Translations under genes and position numbers: made by a program
Shown here: one piece after another, positions 1 to 7,159 of the stretch
How the letters are laid out: each line of letters opens with the position of its first letter
Numbering within the stretch: position 1 is the stretch's first letter
The notes under the pieces: model-generated
Told to the model about the DNA's origin: nothing
The model's input: only the letters and a program-made list of their open reading frames with translations
Database searches by the model: none
Source: Alkalicoccobacillus murimartini
Lineage (GTDB): Bacteria > Bacillota > Bacilli > Bacillales > Bacillaceae_D
NCBI RefSeq assembly: GCF_030813245.1
Contig: NZ_JAUSUA010000001.1
Span: forward strand, 806,001-870,000
Direction: 5' to 3'
DNA length: 64,000 bases

Positions 1-481
1 GTTTTGCAGGAGGCGAAAATGGATCCGTTCCTACGTTGTTTGGATTTGTAAATGTCACTTTAGGATACCCCTCATCCATACCAAGATATACAACTCGACC
101 ATACCATCCATCATCTAACGTAACCGAGCCCTTTTCAATTAATTCATCAAACGATAAACCAGACGCATCCGCTTGATTCTCCTGCTCCACCACATCAACA
201 AATTGCTCAAATGTAATCAAATATTGACGCGCAATCGTTTGCTCACGCGTATCCTGATCATGACCAATAAACGCAACGCCGCCTTTCCCCCACTTACTCT
301 CATCCTTTGCGAAGTACAAAGGGTATGGCAGAGTGCAGCCACGATTATCACGCGGAAGTGTCGCATCCCGACAGCCTCTCTCCGCTTGTTTAGAACCGAT
401 TGGAACGCCACCTTTAATATAACAATGAAAACGTTCCTCCATTAAATTGGATCCGTAACTTACATACCACACTAAATTCAT
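1..481 (-). CDS. GGCT-fold (gamma-glutamylcyclotransferase-like) protein, partial
   Basis: The frame stays open from an ATG at 481 to the window edge, so the 3' end of this gene is missing. The first residues read MNLVWYVSYGSNLM; the YGSNL signature is the nucleotide-loop-like motif of the gamma-glutamylcyclotransferase/AIG2-like fold. Further on there are GGVAFIGHD and a YLITFEQF segment, typical of the longer bacterial members of this fold that are often mis-named as histone deacetylases. A GGCGG-type purine-rich stretch precedes the ATG. Substrate is unknown: the fold covers cyclotransferases and related acyl-transfer enzymes. A second, shorter member of the fold lies at 30741-31118. Family assignment is fairly safe; activity is inference. 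Confidence 0.8.
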   Translation of the reverse strand, partial: MNLVWYVSYGSNLMEERFHCYIKGGVPIGSKQAERGCRDATLPRDNRGCTLPYPLYFAKDESKWGKGGVAFIGHDQDTREQTIARQYLITFEQFVDVVEQENQADASGLSFDELIEKGSVTLDDGWYGRVVYLGMDEGYPKVTFTNPNNVGTDPFSPPAK

Positions 482-633
482 GTTACCGCCTCTTTCTATT
501 GAACCGTACTAGTTAAATACGTTGATTATTATACTATTTGAGGTGAAGCTGTGTAAAACATGGTAAGTAGAGATGTTTTACGGGCTATGTAAAGGGATTT
601 TAAGAGAGGGATTAAGTTCTATGTTTTTTCCAT

Positions 634-806
634 CTTGGTAAATTCGGTTAACCTCTGAATAAATGGATTAAAGCTCTTGCTAACAGTCCCCTCCTCTTAC
701 TAAATCTTAATTCGTCTGGACATGACATCGATATCTCTTGCTAAAGGCTCCTTCCTCTTACCAAATCCTAGTCCGTCTGAATGCACAATCGATCGCTCTT
801 GCTAAC
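634..806 (+). repeat. Helically phased CTTGNTAAA-like array A
   Basis: The 426-bp gap between the GGCT-like gene and the lipoprotein holds no gene that I can see, but it carries a degenerate 9-mer (CTTGGTAAA, CTTGCTAAC, CTTACTAAA, CTTACCAAA and weaker forms such as CTGAATAAA). Starts are at 634, 655, 676, 696, about 716, 737, 757, 777 and 798, that is steps of 20 or 21 bp. Strong and weak copies also make a larger 61-bp tandem unit (674-734, 735-795, then a partial third). A second array lies at 7327-7589 on the other strand. No dyad symmetry suggests a CRISPR or terminator. Confidence 0.75.
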
Positions 807-907
807 AGCTCATCTTAAAGAAATTAATAAGTTACTGTAAAAAGCGAACTTCCGACCCTGACCTGGTACATTATAGGATATATAGAAAAAAAGAGGAGGA
901 TTCTACA

Positions 908-1258
908 TTGGTATCAGCGAAACGTCTTTTACTACCTATGTTGTTTCTATTATTTATTTTCGGTTGTGAAAACAAAGAGAGCTCTCAAAAAGTTTCACTC
1001 GTCTCCAATGTAACATTTAAGGTCATTGATCAAGATGGTGATCCTGTTCCATTTCTTGAGATTCCTATGGATAATGATATAAGGGATGAAAGTCGAGAGA
1101 TCGGAGTATTTCTTGGAACAACGGATAGCGAAGGCATGATTTATGCAAAGGAATTAGAAGTACGAACCTATAGATTAGAATACTATAATAGATCTTTTAG
1201 TATCGATGAGCATGACGAGGGAGAAACGATAGTGATTGATTTATATTTAAATAAATAA
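908..1258 (+). CDS. Small exported lipoprotein with Ig/prealbumin-like domain
   Basis: Translation starts at TTG 908, placed by an AGGAGGA ribosome site at 894-900. Residues 1-20 form a lipoprotein signal peptide (hydrophobic LLLPMLFLLFIF) ending in the lipobox FIFGC, so Cys20 should be lipidated and the protein anchored outside the membrane. The rest (about 30-115) is a beta-rich segment with the pattern VTFKVIDQDGDPVPF ... GTTDSEGMIYAKEL ... YRLEYY, resembling a carboxypeptidase-regulatory or prealbumin-like fold. No catalytic residues are evident. Monocistronic by context. The specific function is unknown. Confidence 0.8.
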   Translation: MVSAKRLLLPMLFLLFIFGCENKESSQKVSLVSNVTFKVIDQDGDPVPFLEIPMDNDIRDESREIGVFLGTTDSEGMIYAKELEVRTYRLEYYNRSFSIDEHDEGETIVIDLYLNK

Positions 1259-1335
1259 AACTTAGACTCATAGGTTGAGCACCATATGTTTTCATAATTC
1301 CTTAGTCTAAATTTATTTTAAAAAAGAATAATTTA

Positions 1336-1358
1336 AAGCCCTCCAACAGGAGAGCTTA
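1336..1358 (-). terminator. Hairpin at the end of the 35-aa ORF
   Basis: The + strand AAAGCCCTCC and GGAGAGCTT arms flank a short AACA loop. On the - strand the hairpin is followed by TTTAAATT, a weak U-tract, directly after the 35-codon ORF. Confidence 0.45.
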
Positions 1359-1463
1359 GTTACTAATCTTTTCTCTTTTACCACAGACAATACACTCATC
1401 CGTATAATAACTATACCTATGCTTCTTTTGAAATTTACACTTAAACCATGTTTTAAGTTTCAC
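1356..1463 (-). CDS. 35-aa basic peptide with one CxxC pair
   Basis: A GTG-started frame of 35 codons encodes a Lys/Tyr-rich peptide with a CIVCGKREK segment, one half of a zinc-ribbon-like motif. Similar tiny basic CxxC peptides are common as unannotated genes in phage-rich parts of Bacillaceae genomes. The upstream GGATG is a weak ribosome site at about 8 nt spacing. A hairpin (1336-1358) overlaps the stop codon, as expected for a real transcript end. No function can be given; it could be chance. Confidence 0.4.
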   Translation of the reverse strand: MKLKTWFKCKFQKKHRYSYYTDECIVCGKREKISN

Positions 1464-1679
1464 GAGAAAGTCATCCAATCTTAGTTAATGCACGCATTAT
1501 CTTTTGTTTATAGATAATAGTGCATAGTTAGAAATACTAACTTTATTGGAGTTTACAATGTAAATGTTACATCCGTGTTTTATATTGATGTGAAAATTAA
1601 TAAGAATCTGTTTTTCTACCATAATGAAACTACTTTTTAGGGGATTTTCCCTGTTATTATTTTTTGTTCATTCATATGA

Positions 1680-1702
1680 AAACCCTCCATATGGGAGGGT
1701 TC
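1680..1702. terminator. Hairpin just outside the left att site
   Basis: AACCCTCC and GGGAGGGTT arms pair perfectly around a short ATA/T loop, 14 bp before the left attachment repeat. It has no good U-tract on either strand. It could be a chromosomal terminator or an attachment-site structural feature. The 1259-1680 stretch otherwise shows only the 35-aa ORF and AT-rich sequence. Confidence 0.4.
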
Positions 1703-1715
1703 AAACTATGCTACA

Positions 1716-1735
1716 TTATGCCCTAGGAGAGACTC
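1716..1735 (+). repeat. attL core (20-bp direct repeat)
   Basis: Identical over 20 bp to 7140-7159; flanking bases differ on both sides (a/g before, t/g after). It contains the tRNA-Arg 3' acceptor strand and part of the T-arm, without the rest of the tRNA. Confidence 0.92.
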
Positions 1736-1781
1736 TATTAACAACTCAATGTACTTGTTTCAAAAGGCTTTTATAATAAAT

Positions 1782-1792
1782 ATGTGTATAAT
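1782..1792 (+). other. Possible integrase arm site (left)
   Basis: ATGTGTATAAT occurs here, about 50 bp inside attL, and again at 7009-7019, about 120 bp inside attR. Repeats just inside both att cores are where tyrosine integrases of the Tn916/phage class bind with their N-terminal arm domain. Assignment is inference from position only. Confidence 0.35.
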
Positions 1793-1824
1793 TTGCGTAA
1801 AAATATATGTCATAAAAACTTTGT

Positions 1825-1867
1825 GAAAAGGATAGCCCTTTACAAAAATAATGGGTATCCTTTTTTC
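1825..1867. terminator. Bidirectional hairpin at left end of element
   Basis: AAAAGGATAGCCC pairs with GGGTATCCTTTT around an AT-rich loop, with T-rich sequence on the + side and a weaker one on the - side. It lies 5 bp after the stop of the broken DUF771-like gene read on the - strand, so it is probably the terminator of that phage gene. Confidence 0.65.
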
Positions 1868-1871
1868 AAAA

Positions 1872-2138
1872 TTAATAGCTCTTGCTCTTTATCCATTTAA
1901 TCAAAAACTTCTTCGTTTCGTCTGCAGGAAAATACCACTTTGATCCTATCTTGAATTTTGGGAATCCAGATTCATAGAGAAATTCTTTTTGGATAGTAGT
2001 CCAGCACATGCAAGTGCGTCTTTCTAACTCTTTACGATCTCAAAATACTAAATCTGATTCGATCTGCTTCATTCGCTCTTCTAACTGCTCAAGATATAAT
2101 TTCTTAGCTTCTACCTTATCAATTTAGACCTCGAACAT
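1872..2138 (-). pseudogene. DUF771-family phage protein, two in-frame stops
   Basis: Read from the ATG at 2138, an 88-codon frame is interrupted by TAA at codon 5 and TGA at codon 33. The conceptual product has a Lys/Glu helix followed by DRKELERRTCMCWTTIQ, then ESGFPKFKIGSKWYFPA and a basic tail. This order (HTH-like helix, then a 'fpkfkiGgkWyf' wing) is that of DUF771 proteins, small MerR/excisionase-like factors in phages of Firmicutes. It is divergent from the YolD-like remnant, as expected for an early phage control region. Clearly inactive unless the stops are read through. Confidence 0.75.
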
Positions 2139-2251
2139 ATAAATCACTCCCCTTTAATATAACTTCTAAAATAAATGTTAAAAACCGCCATTGTAATACG
2201 AACATACATTTGTACATAATAAACATACTATCTTTTATTAGGAGGTTTATT

Positions 2252-2622
2252 ATGCATCAAATGGATAGATTAAAAGAAGAGCAAGAGATGTTTCTGCGGC
2301 GTGGGAATTTATTGTGGGAAGGTAGCAGAATGATGTTGCCGGAACATAAAAAAGAGATAAGAAGTCAAACGAACGAGACAAACGTTGTGAGAAGCACGAT
2401 CTTGATCCTGATGAGTTACAGGAGATCGGTTACGTTGTTATAAATGCGTTGAACCACACACATAATGTCGTCATTAACTACTGGGATGATTGGGCTTACA
2501 ATGATGCTGTTGGGATAATTGCGAATGTGAGCAAAGACCAAAAACAAATTAAGCTTGAGACTGATGATGGTGAGTATGTTTACATTGAAGTTGACTGTCT
2601 TCGGAGTGTTGTAATTTTATGA
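2252..2622 (+). pseudogene. YolD-like protein, frameshifted
   Basis: A good AGGAGG (2240-2245) precedes ATG 2252. The first 35 codons give RRGNLLWEGSRMMLPEHKKEI, matching the 'RGNikWtamMLPEH' start of YolD-like proteins. The reading frame then shifts (somewhere in 2355-2405) and the second half continues in another frame as DPDELQEIGYVVINAL, then VVINYWDDWAYNDAVGII and a C-terminal TDDGEYVYIEVDCLRSV, the SH3-like half of the same family. YolD proteins accompany UvrX/DinB-type Y-family polymerases in SPbeta-like phages; no polymerase remains here. The + frame alone stops at 2443. Confidence 0.8.
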
Positions 2623-2685
2623 TGATGAGCAGTTTTGCGATATTACTATGTTCATGTTTTGTGACTGGCAAAGTGAGCTACCTTA

Positions 2686-2865
2686 TTACGGATAAGTATA
2701 GAGTGTTTTAGTAATCGGAGTGTTAGCTGGTTTGTAATGCTGTGAATGATGCTGAAGCACTTCTTTTGCGTTGAGAGTGTAGTTGTACTCTTTGAGGTTG
2801 TGGCGATGGATGAGTGTGTGGTTGATGTTTTCTAAGTCTACATAGGTTTGGGATTTGTATGGCAT
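2686..2865 (-). CDS. 59-aa hypothetical phage-type protein
   Basis: ATG at 2865 follows AGGAGGTG with an 8-nt spacing, and the frame is open for 59 codons. The product starts MPYKSQTYVDLENINHTL and is polar, rich in His, Tyr and Asn, with no signal peptide or membrane segment. It converges on the YolD-like remnant and lies 64 bp from its end. Too short for the usual length cut-off but the ribosome site is the best in the element. Function not recognised; a small phage or plasmid gene is the natural reading. Confidence 0.6.
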   Translation of the reverse strand: MPYKSQTYVDLENINHTLIHRHNLKEYNYTLNAKEVLQHHSQHYKPANTPITKTLYTYP

Positions 2866-2973
2866 GTAGCACCTCCTATATAAGAGGTTCTTTATTATGA
2901 TTAGATATCCTTCGACAGTTTTCTAAAGAATAATTAATGTATATTTATTTTATATTTTTATATTAACGGTGAC

Positions 2974-3015
2974 CGCCGCCGTTGTTTCAATATTTTATTT
3001 ACTTATTTGGCGGCC
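2974..3015 (-). terminator. GC-rich 3' hairpins after the 21-aa ORF
   Basis: On the + strand AACGG (2974) pairs with CCGTT (to 2992), and GCCGCC (about 2983-2988) can alternatively pair with GGCGGC at 3009-3014. The two pairings exclude each other. The GC block stands out in very AT-rich surroundings and follows the 21-aa ORF on the - strand. Confidence 0.5.
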
Positions 3016-3049
3016 CCTAATCCTAAGTAGTAGCGATCAGGTCTTATTT

Positions 3050-3115
3050 TTAATAGATGAAGTTGAACAGTTGTAATAATAATTGAATTACAACGATTAC
3101 TAATTCTTCATTCAT
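3050..3115 (-). CDS. 21-aa hydrophobic peptide, possible type I toxin
   Basis: AAAAGGAGGTGGTCAA precedes an ATG, giving a 21-residue peptide MNEELVIVVIQLLLQLFNFIY: two acidic residues and then a single hydrophobic helix. Immediately downstream is a GC-rich structured tail with the sequence GGCGGCGGTCACCGTT. Very short membrane peptides with a strong ribosome site and a structured GGTCACCG-containing 3' tail resemble holin-like type I toxin genes (TxpA/BsrG group) of Bacillus prophages. No antisense promoter could be proven by eye. It is a plausible toxin relic or an active small membrane peptide. Confidence 0.4.
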   Translation of the reverse strand: MNEELVIVVIQLLLQLFNFIY

Positions 3116-3253
3116 TTGACCACCTCCTTTTAGTGGCAGTTTTATTATGTGCACTTCCAAAAAAATAATACAAAAAAGCCCTTCCAAATAGAGGGGTTTA
3201 TGATTATGTGCTTAATACAACCGGTATTGTTTTAAGACATAAAATAAATATAA

Positions 3254-3460
3254 CCCCCTCTGGAAAAAAATAAACCACCCAGTCGGACAGAACGAAACAA
3301 ACGTTGGCAGGTGAAAAACAGAGAGAAAGCCAGGTATCAACGTAACCGCTCTACTGCTCGTAGCTTTATCCGTAATCAAGCCACACTGGAAGATCTCCAA
3401 GAGCTAGAGCAACTAATGGATAAGCGCTACGAAGAAATAAAAACAAGCCCTACTGATTAA
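3254..3460 (+). pseudogene. Small basic phage-type protein, probably 5'-truncated
   Basis: An open frame of 68 codons runs into a TAA at 3458-3460 but has no convincing ATG or ribosome site; the only internal candidate is GTG 3311. The product contains RYQRNRSTARSFIRNQ followed by ATLEDLQELEQLMDKRYEE, a basic region and an amphipathic helix of a type I associate with short uncharacterised proteins of Firmicutes phages. The intact-looking C-terminus and the terminator on its stop codon suggest a gene that lost its 5' end. Confidence 0.5.
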
Positions 3461-3475
3461 GGTAGGGCTTGTTTT
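3444..3475 (+). terminator. Intrinsic terminator
   Basis: CAAGCCCTAC and GTAGGGCTTG are perfectly complementary over 10 bp around TGATTAAG, followed by TTTTAAAAATT. The stop codon of the 3254-3460 frame lies in the loop. It insulates the two-gene module that follows. Confidence 0.85.
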
Positions 3476-3634
3476 AAAAATTAAATACTATATAATGAAA
3501 ATAAGAACACATGTTCCCGAAACAAATCTTAGATTATTTTGTCTATTATTGTCGAAATTCACATCACTTTTTCGAAATGCTGTATATTGGTATTTGTTAG
3601 AACAAATTACCCAATACAAAAGGAGTGCTTTAAT

Positions 3635-4624
3635 GTGAATTTTTATTATTATAATGCTTTCATTACTTTGAATGGAGAGAAAACCAATATTCCGTTCTCT
3701 GATTTACTTATGAAGGTAGTAATTCTTGATGCTGGAGAAAAGTTCAAAGTAACTAGATACGGAGAATACTCTCTATTAAGAGCTAAATTACCTGAAAATA
3801 ATCTGAAAGATATCAATGATGTTTCAACAGTATTTGCAGATTATAGAGAAAGAAAGCCTAAAGTTGGCGAAAAAAGAAGTAATAGAATTGATGATATTGA
3901 AGATGATGTTTTAGAGTACACTACTTTCTTTTATCAGAACACTAACAAACTCTTAATTATGCAGTATAATCACTATGGAGCTAAAATAAAACAATTCGAG
4001 TATTATCTTAACCGCTTCCTCCCTTCAGACCACATTAACAATTGGGGAGTCGAGATAATTGAAATTCCTGCACCAGTTGGTTTAGATGATGTTTTTAATT
4101 CAAATGAATTTAAATTTATTGATATAAAAATGGATGTATCAGTTTCCGAAAGTAAGAATATATATGATATTTCTAAGACACAACCTCGCTCGATTTCTGC
4201 CGATGTCTTAGGCAGTGTTAAAGATGCTCAAGAAAATCTAGGTGGTAATATAGCAAGCATTTATTTCGGAAACGGAAGAAAAAGAAGTAATTTAATCAAT
4301 CCTGATGAAGCTAAAAAACTTCTCGCATCTTTAGATTTAGAATCTGATTTATATGTTTCAATAAAAGTAAAATATTTTAGTGAGAAACTGAAAAAGGTTC
4401 ATGAACTTAATCTTAAAAACTCAGCTGTTCTTAAGAATGAGGTCTCAGTAGATGGTGACTCTTGGGAGGCTATTTCAGATGGTATAGAGATTGACTTTTA
4501 TGAAAATGGAAGAATTGGTGAAAATAATGCGCGATCTTATCAGCTTATTTCAGCAGAGTTGCCCGACCTAGTAATTACTCCATATGAAGTAGAAACTGAA
4601 AAAAACGAAGAACCTAATAAATAA
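3635..4624 (+). CDS. 329-aa soluble protein of unknown function (cargo gene A)
   Basis: The start is taken as GTG 3635, which has AGGAG at 3620-3625; a TTG further upstream (3539) has no ribosome site. The product is an acidic/basic mixed cytosolic protein without signal peptide or helices long enough for membrane. Visible blocks are an N-terminal beta segment (FYYYNAFI, KTNIPFSDLL), a conserved-looking core VFADYRERKPKVGEKR, then DDVLEYTTFFYQNTNKLLIMQ, a NNWGVEIIEIPAP block around residue 150, and a C-terminal beta-rich domain ending VITPYEVETE. I do not recognise a named family; DUF6731/DUF4747-like phage-island proteins are a guess only. It lies 16 bp ahead of a membrane-protein gene in the same operon, in a decayed mobile element, and is intact while its neighbours are not. 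A defence-type sensor or effector is inference. Confidence 0.75.
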   Translation: MNFYYYNAFITLNGEKTNIPFSDLLMKVVILDAGEKFKVTRYGEYSLLRAKLPENNLKDINDVSTVFADYRERKPKVGEKRSNRIDDIEDDVLEYTTFFYQNTNKLLIMQYNHYGAKIKQFEYYLNRFLPSDHINNWGVEIIEIPAPVGLDDVFNSNEFKFIDIKMDVSVSESKNIYDISKTQPRSISADVLGSVKDAQENLGGNIASIYFGNGRKRSNLINPDEAKKLLASLDLESDLYVSIKVKYFSEKLKKVHELNLKNSAVLKNEVSVDGDSWEAISDGIEIDFYENGRIGENNARSYQLISAELPDLVITPYEVETEKNEEPNK

Positions 4625-4640
4625 AATTGAGGTGGATGGC

Positions 4641-5327
4641 ATGGATAACGAAAAAGATGATAATTTAAAAGATAGGATATACAATTTTTTAGAAAAGTAT
4701 ATTATTTTCATCTCTAACAGTGCCATCCTCTTTCTTCTAACCATTAATAAAATTTTGTTGATTACTACTTCAAATTACGGCTCTAATAAGTTTGATGAAT
4801 TCTTTATTAAAACACTTGCTTCTACTCTAAATAATAAAGATGGTACATTAATTACTTTAGCTGCTGTTTTTATCGGTATTTACTTCACCATCTTTACTCT
4901 TTTAGGTAGTCTTAAAGTAGATTCTAGTTTCTCAATTTTAACTAAGGAAAATTTCGAAAAACTTATTATCTTTATTAGAAATGCTTTTATTGGCTCTTTT
5001 TTATATTTATTATATTCATTATTTATAATTGAAATATTAGAGCATTGGATAATAAACTTATTCGGTTTATTACTTCTTATTTATATGCTTTTAGGTGCAT
5101 TAAGGTTTGGCACAATTATCTATATAATCTTTAATAAAGACGTTAAAAAATACTATAACAGTATTGAAGAGGCAAAAGTAGAAAAAAAGAATCAAGACTA
5201 TATATTTAACGAATTAAAGATTTTTCTCGAAGAACAAAAAACAAAAAAACAAAATGAAAAAGCTATGATCTATAATAATTTATTAAAAAAGCAACAAGAA
5301 ATTGATAAGCAACATGATAAAAAATAG
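4641..5327 (+). CDS. 228-aa four-helix membrane protein with C-terminal coiled coil (cargo gene B)
   Basis: ATG 4641 follows GAGGTGG by 7 nt; a GTG at 4632 is possible but overlaps the ribosome site. Hydrophobic segments lie at about residues 20-42, 69-92, 107-131 and 133-160, the second with a GIYFTIFTLLGSL motif. Residues 165-228 are almost all Lys, Glu, Gln and Asn, and look like a cytosolic coiled coil. The N-terminus is charged, so both ends should be cytoplasmic. With cargo gene A it forms a soluble-plus-membrane pair, an architecture shared with several anti-phage systems such as Kiwa or Abi pairs, although no sequence match to them is claimed. Confidence 0.75.
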   Translation: MDNEKDDNLKDRIYNFLEKYIIFISNSAILFLLTINKILLITTSNYGSNKFDEFFIKTLASTLNNKDGTLITLAAVFIGIYFTIFTLLGSLKVDSSFSILTKENFEKLIIFIRNAFIGSFLYLLYSLFIIEILEHWIINLFGLLLLIYMLLGALRFGTIIYIIFNKDVKKYYNSIEEAKVEKKNQDYIFNELKIFLEEQKTKKQNEKAMIYNNLLKKQQEIDKQHDKK

Positions 5328-5370
5328 GCCCCTTCAACCTGAGGGCACTGAAAAAGTATTATTAATGATT

Positions 5371-5415
5371 AAAAGAAGCTAACCACCTACGATATGTTGA
5401 TGGTTAGTTTCTTTT
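5371..5415. terminator. Bidirectional terminator after the cargo operon
   Basis: AAAAGAAGCTAACCA pairs with TGGTTAGTTTCTTTT (15 bp, one G-U) around a 15-nt loop. U-rich ends on both strands suit it to close the cargo operon on + and the lysin remnant on -. Confidence 0.85.
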
Positions 5416-5481
5416 AGTTTCTGAATATAGTGTTCTGTACTATGCAAATGAATGAAAAGCAGAGTTTTTTATTTATTTTAA

Positions 5482-5931
5482 TTACTGCTCCCATGTATTC
5501 GCTCCTGCAATTCCATCAGAGGTGATCCTGCGAGATGATTGGAAATCACGTACAGCCTTTTCAGTACCTACCCCAAAATCACCATCAACCGCAAGCTTAT
5601 AGCCATTAGCATTAAGCGCTGATTGTAACAGACGCACCCACCATTGATGCGTAGATCCGCGACGCAATGTGTTGGCAGCTCGTTTACTAATAGGTCCAAA
5701 CTTGCCATCCGTATTGACTCCAGCAAAGTATTGATACACTTTGATTAGAGCTGTTTCTGTAAGTGGTCCAGAGACACCATCTACAACAAGTGGCTTGAAG
5801 TTTGCCTTTGTTGGATAGTCACGGCTATTTAAGAACGATTGTGCTGCTCTGATAGCTGGTGATCCAGTTGGTGTTGAAATAGAAGGTGCTGGTGCCGTCA
5901 CCTGTTCACCTTTTGTCTCAGTTTGAACGAT
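5482..5931 (-). pseudogene. C-terminal half of a phage endolysin (two peptidoglycan-binding repeats)
   Basis: The frame opens right after a TAA at about 5932 and reads as an interdomain linker (TETKGEQVTAPAPSIS) followed by two PG_binding_1-like repeats: one around FKPLVVDGVSGPLTETALI and a second around YKLAVDGDFGVGTEKAVRDF. The catalytic amidase or muramidase domain that should precede them is absent, and the sequence runs straight into the truncated start of the integrase on the other strand, so a deletion joined the two genes here. A GTG at 5901 could still start a 139-aa wall-binding protein, but without signal peptide it would stay inside. Confidence 0.8.
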
Positions 5932-6999
5932 TTAAAAAAAGAGTACTTTCTTTTCGACAAGCCCATTAGAAAAGGAGGCTTCAGGACTAAAAAAGAAGCA
6001 CTATCTGCAGCAGCTGAAATCGAAACTCAACTCAGGAGAGGTATCAACCCTCATTTGACATTAGAGCCTTTTGATAACTACTTTGAATCTTGGTACATAA
6101 CGTATAGACCTAATATTACTGACAATACATTGTAATGATATGAATTGACCTTAAGTATTATAAAAAGTCAGTTTGGCAATAAACCAATTCAGCACATCAA
6201 AAAAAGAGAATATCAGATTTTTCTAAATGAATATGGTGCAAAATTTTCAAAAGCAAGTGCAAAAAAACTAAATGGACATATCCGAACTTGTGTAAGAGAA
6301 GCTATAGAAGAAGGAGTTATTCAAAGTGACTTTACAAATAAAATTATAGTGACGGGTAAGAACGAAAAATTCCAAGAAGAGAAACATCTTCATTACGATG
6401 AAAGTAAACAGCTATTAAAAGAAATTAACGCTAATCTCCATCAAGGAAAAGTCTATTATATTTTACTTTTAGGTCTAACAACCGGAATGAGGTTTGGTGA
6501 AATTATAGGTTTAAAAAGAGAGGATTTTAATTTTTTCAAAAGTACAATTTCAATAAATAAAACATGGGGGTATCTGACTAGAATGCACAATGGCTTTGGG
6601 CCAACTAAAAACGAAAAATCAAATAGAGTTATAAGAGTTGCTAAGCACGTAATGCAAGCTTTTAAGAAGCTATTTAAGGAAACACCCGAGAACATTCATC
6701 AACTCGTATTTTTTAGCTCTTCATCTAAGTATAAAGTTATCAGCAATTCCTACGCTAATAAAGTTCTTCGAAAACTGCTCAATTCGCTTTCTATAGAGAA
6801 CCTTATTACGATGCATGGTTTAAGACACACACATGCAAGTGTATTACTCTATAAAAAAGTATCGCTACTTTATGTTGCAGAAAGACTTGGACATACAGAT
6901 ACAGAAATGACATCAAAAACTTATGCTCATATTTTGAAAGAATTAAGACAAGAAGATGAAGAAAAAACAGTTGAAATTTTCGAAGTAATGGCTAGCTAG
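5923..6999 (+). pseudogene. Tn916/phage-type tyrosine integrase, truncated and with two stops
   Basis: The first part (5923-6135) begins within the AP2-like arm-binding domain at KPIRKGGFRTKKEALSAAAE and lacks about 25 N-terminal residues usual for the family. The frame then hits TAA and TGA in tandem (6133-6138) and continues in the same frame to 6999. The catalytic domain is intact: Arg in TTGMRFGEI, HGLRHTHA, and the LGHTDTEM...TYAHI block with the nucleophilic Tyr. The stops lie between the arm domain and the core-binding domain (KPIQHIKKREYQIFL). A shortened protein starting near 6145 could only bind core sites. It reads toward the tRNA and ends 140 bp from the att core, the normal int position. 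Confidence 0.88.
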
Positions 7000-7008
7000 G
7001 TGTATAAA

Positions 7009-7019
7009 ATGTGTATAAT
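7009..7019 (+). other. Possible integrase arm site (right)
   Basis: Second copy of ATGTGTATAAT (first at 1782-1792), preceded by the related TGTATAAA at 7001. It lies between the int stop codon and the attR core. Confidence 0.35.
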
Positions 7020-7139
7020 AAATCTTTTTTTTACTCGTTTCTCATCTTAACGTTTTTTAAATACACTTCTTGAGAAACCTTAATATAGCAATAAAACTAA
7101 GGAAATGCAGTTTTATTATCGATGCTTACTTAAACCTAG

Positions 7140-7159
7140 TTATGCCCTAGGAGAGACTC
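7140..7159 (+). repeat. attR core (20-bp direct repeat within tRNA-Arg)
   Basis: Same 20 bases as 1716-1735. Here they are the 3' end of the tRNA-Arg gene, so integration restored the tRNA. Confidence 0.92.

Larger units (their letters stand above)
1716..7159. mobile_element. Decayed integrative element / prophage remnant in tRNA-Arg(CCT)
   Basis: A perfect 20-bp direct repeat, ttatgccctaggagagactc, bounds this 5.4-kb segment. The right copy is the 3' end of an intact tRNA-Arg gene and the left copy is a detached duplicate, the classical footprint of tyrosine-recombinase integration into a tRNA 3' end. Between them are phage-type genes in decay: a DUF771-like protein with two stops, a frameshifted YolD-like protein, small ORFs, a peptidoglycan-binding lysin tail, and an integrase that lacks its N-terminus and has two tandem stops. 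One pair of genes (3635-5327) is intact and AT-rich. The element should be immobile on its own because int is broken. Confidence 0.9.

Noticed and set aside
173-445. 90-codon + strand frame at the left edge
   Set aside because: Antisense to the GGCT-like gene, which shows a clear family motif; no ribosome site.
634-806. CRISPR array
   Set aside because: Period is 20-21 bp with a 9-bp degenerate core; no 25-40-bp repeat, no unique spacers of fixed length, no cas genes in the window.
3539-3634. Longer N-terminus for cargo gene A starting at TTG 3539
   Set aside because: No ribosome site and unlikely sequence; AGGAG and GTG 3635 are better.
3635-5327. Naming the pair Kiwa (KwaA/KwaB)
   Set aside because: Same broad layout but gene order and sequence do not match what I know; no DUF4868 signature was seen.
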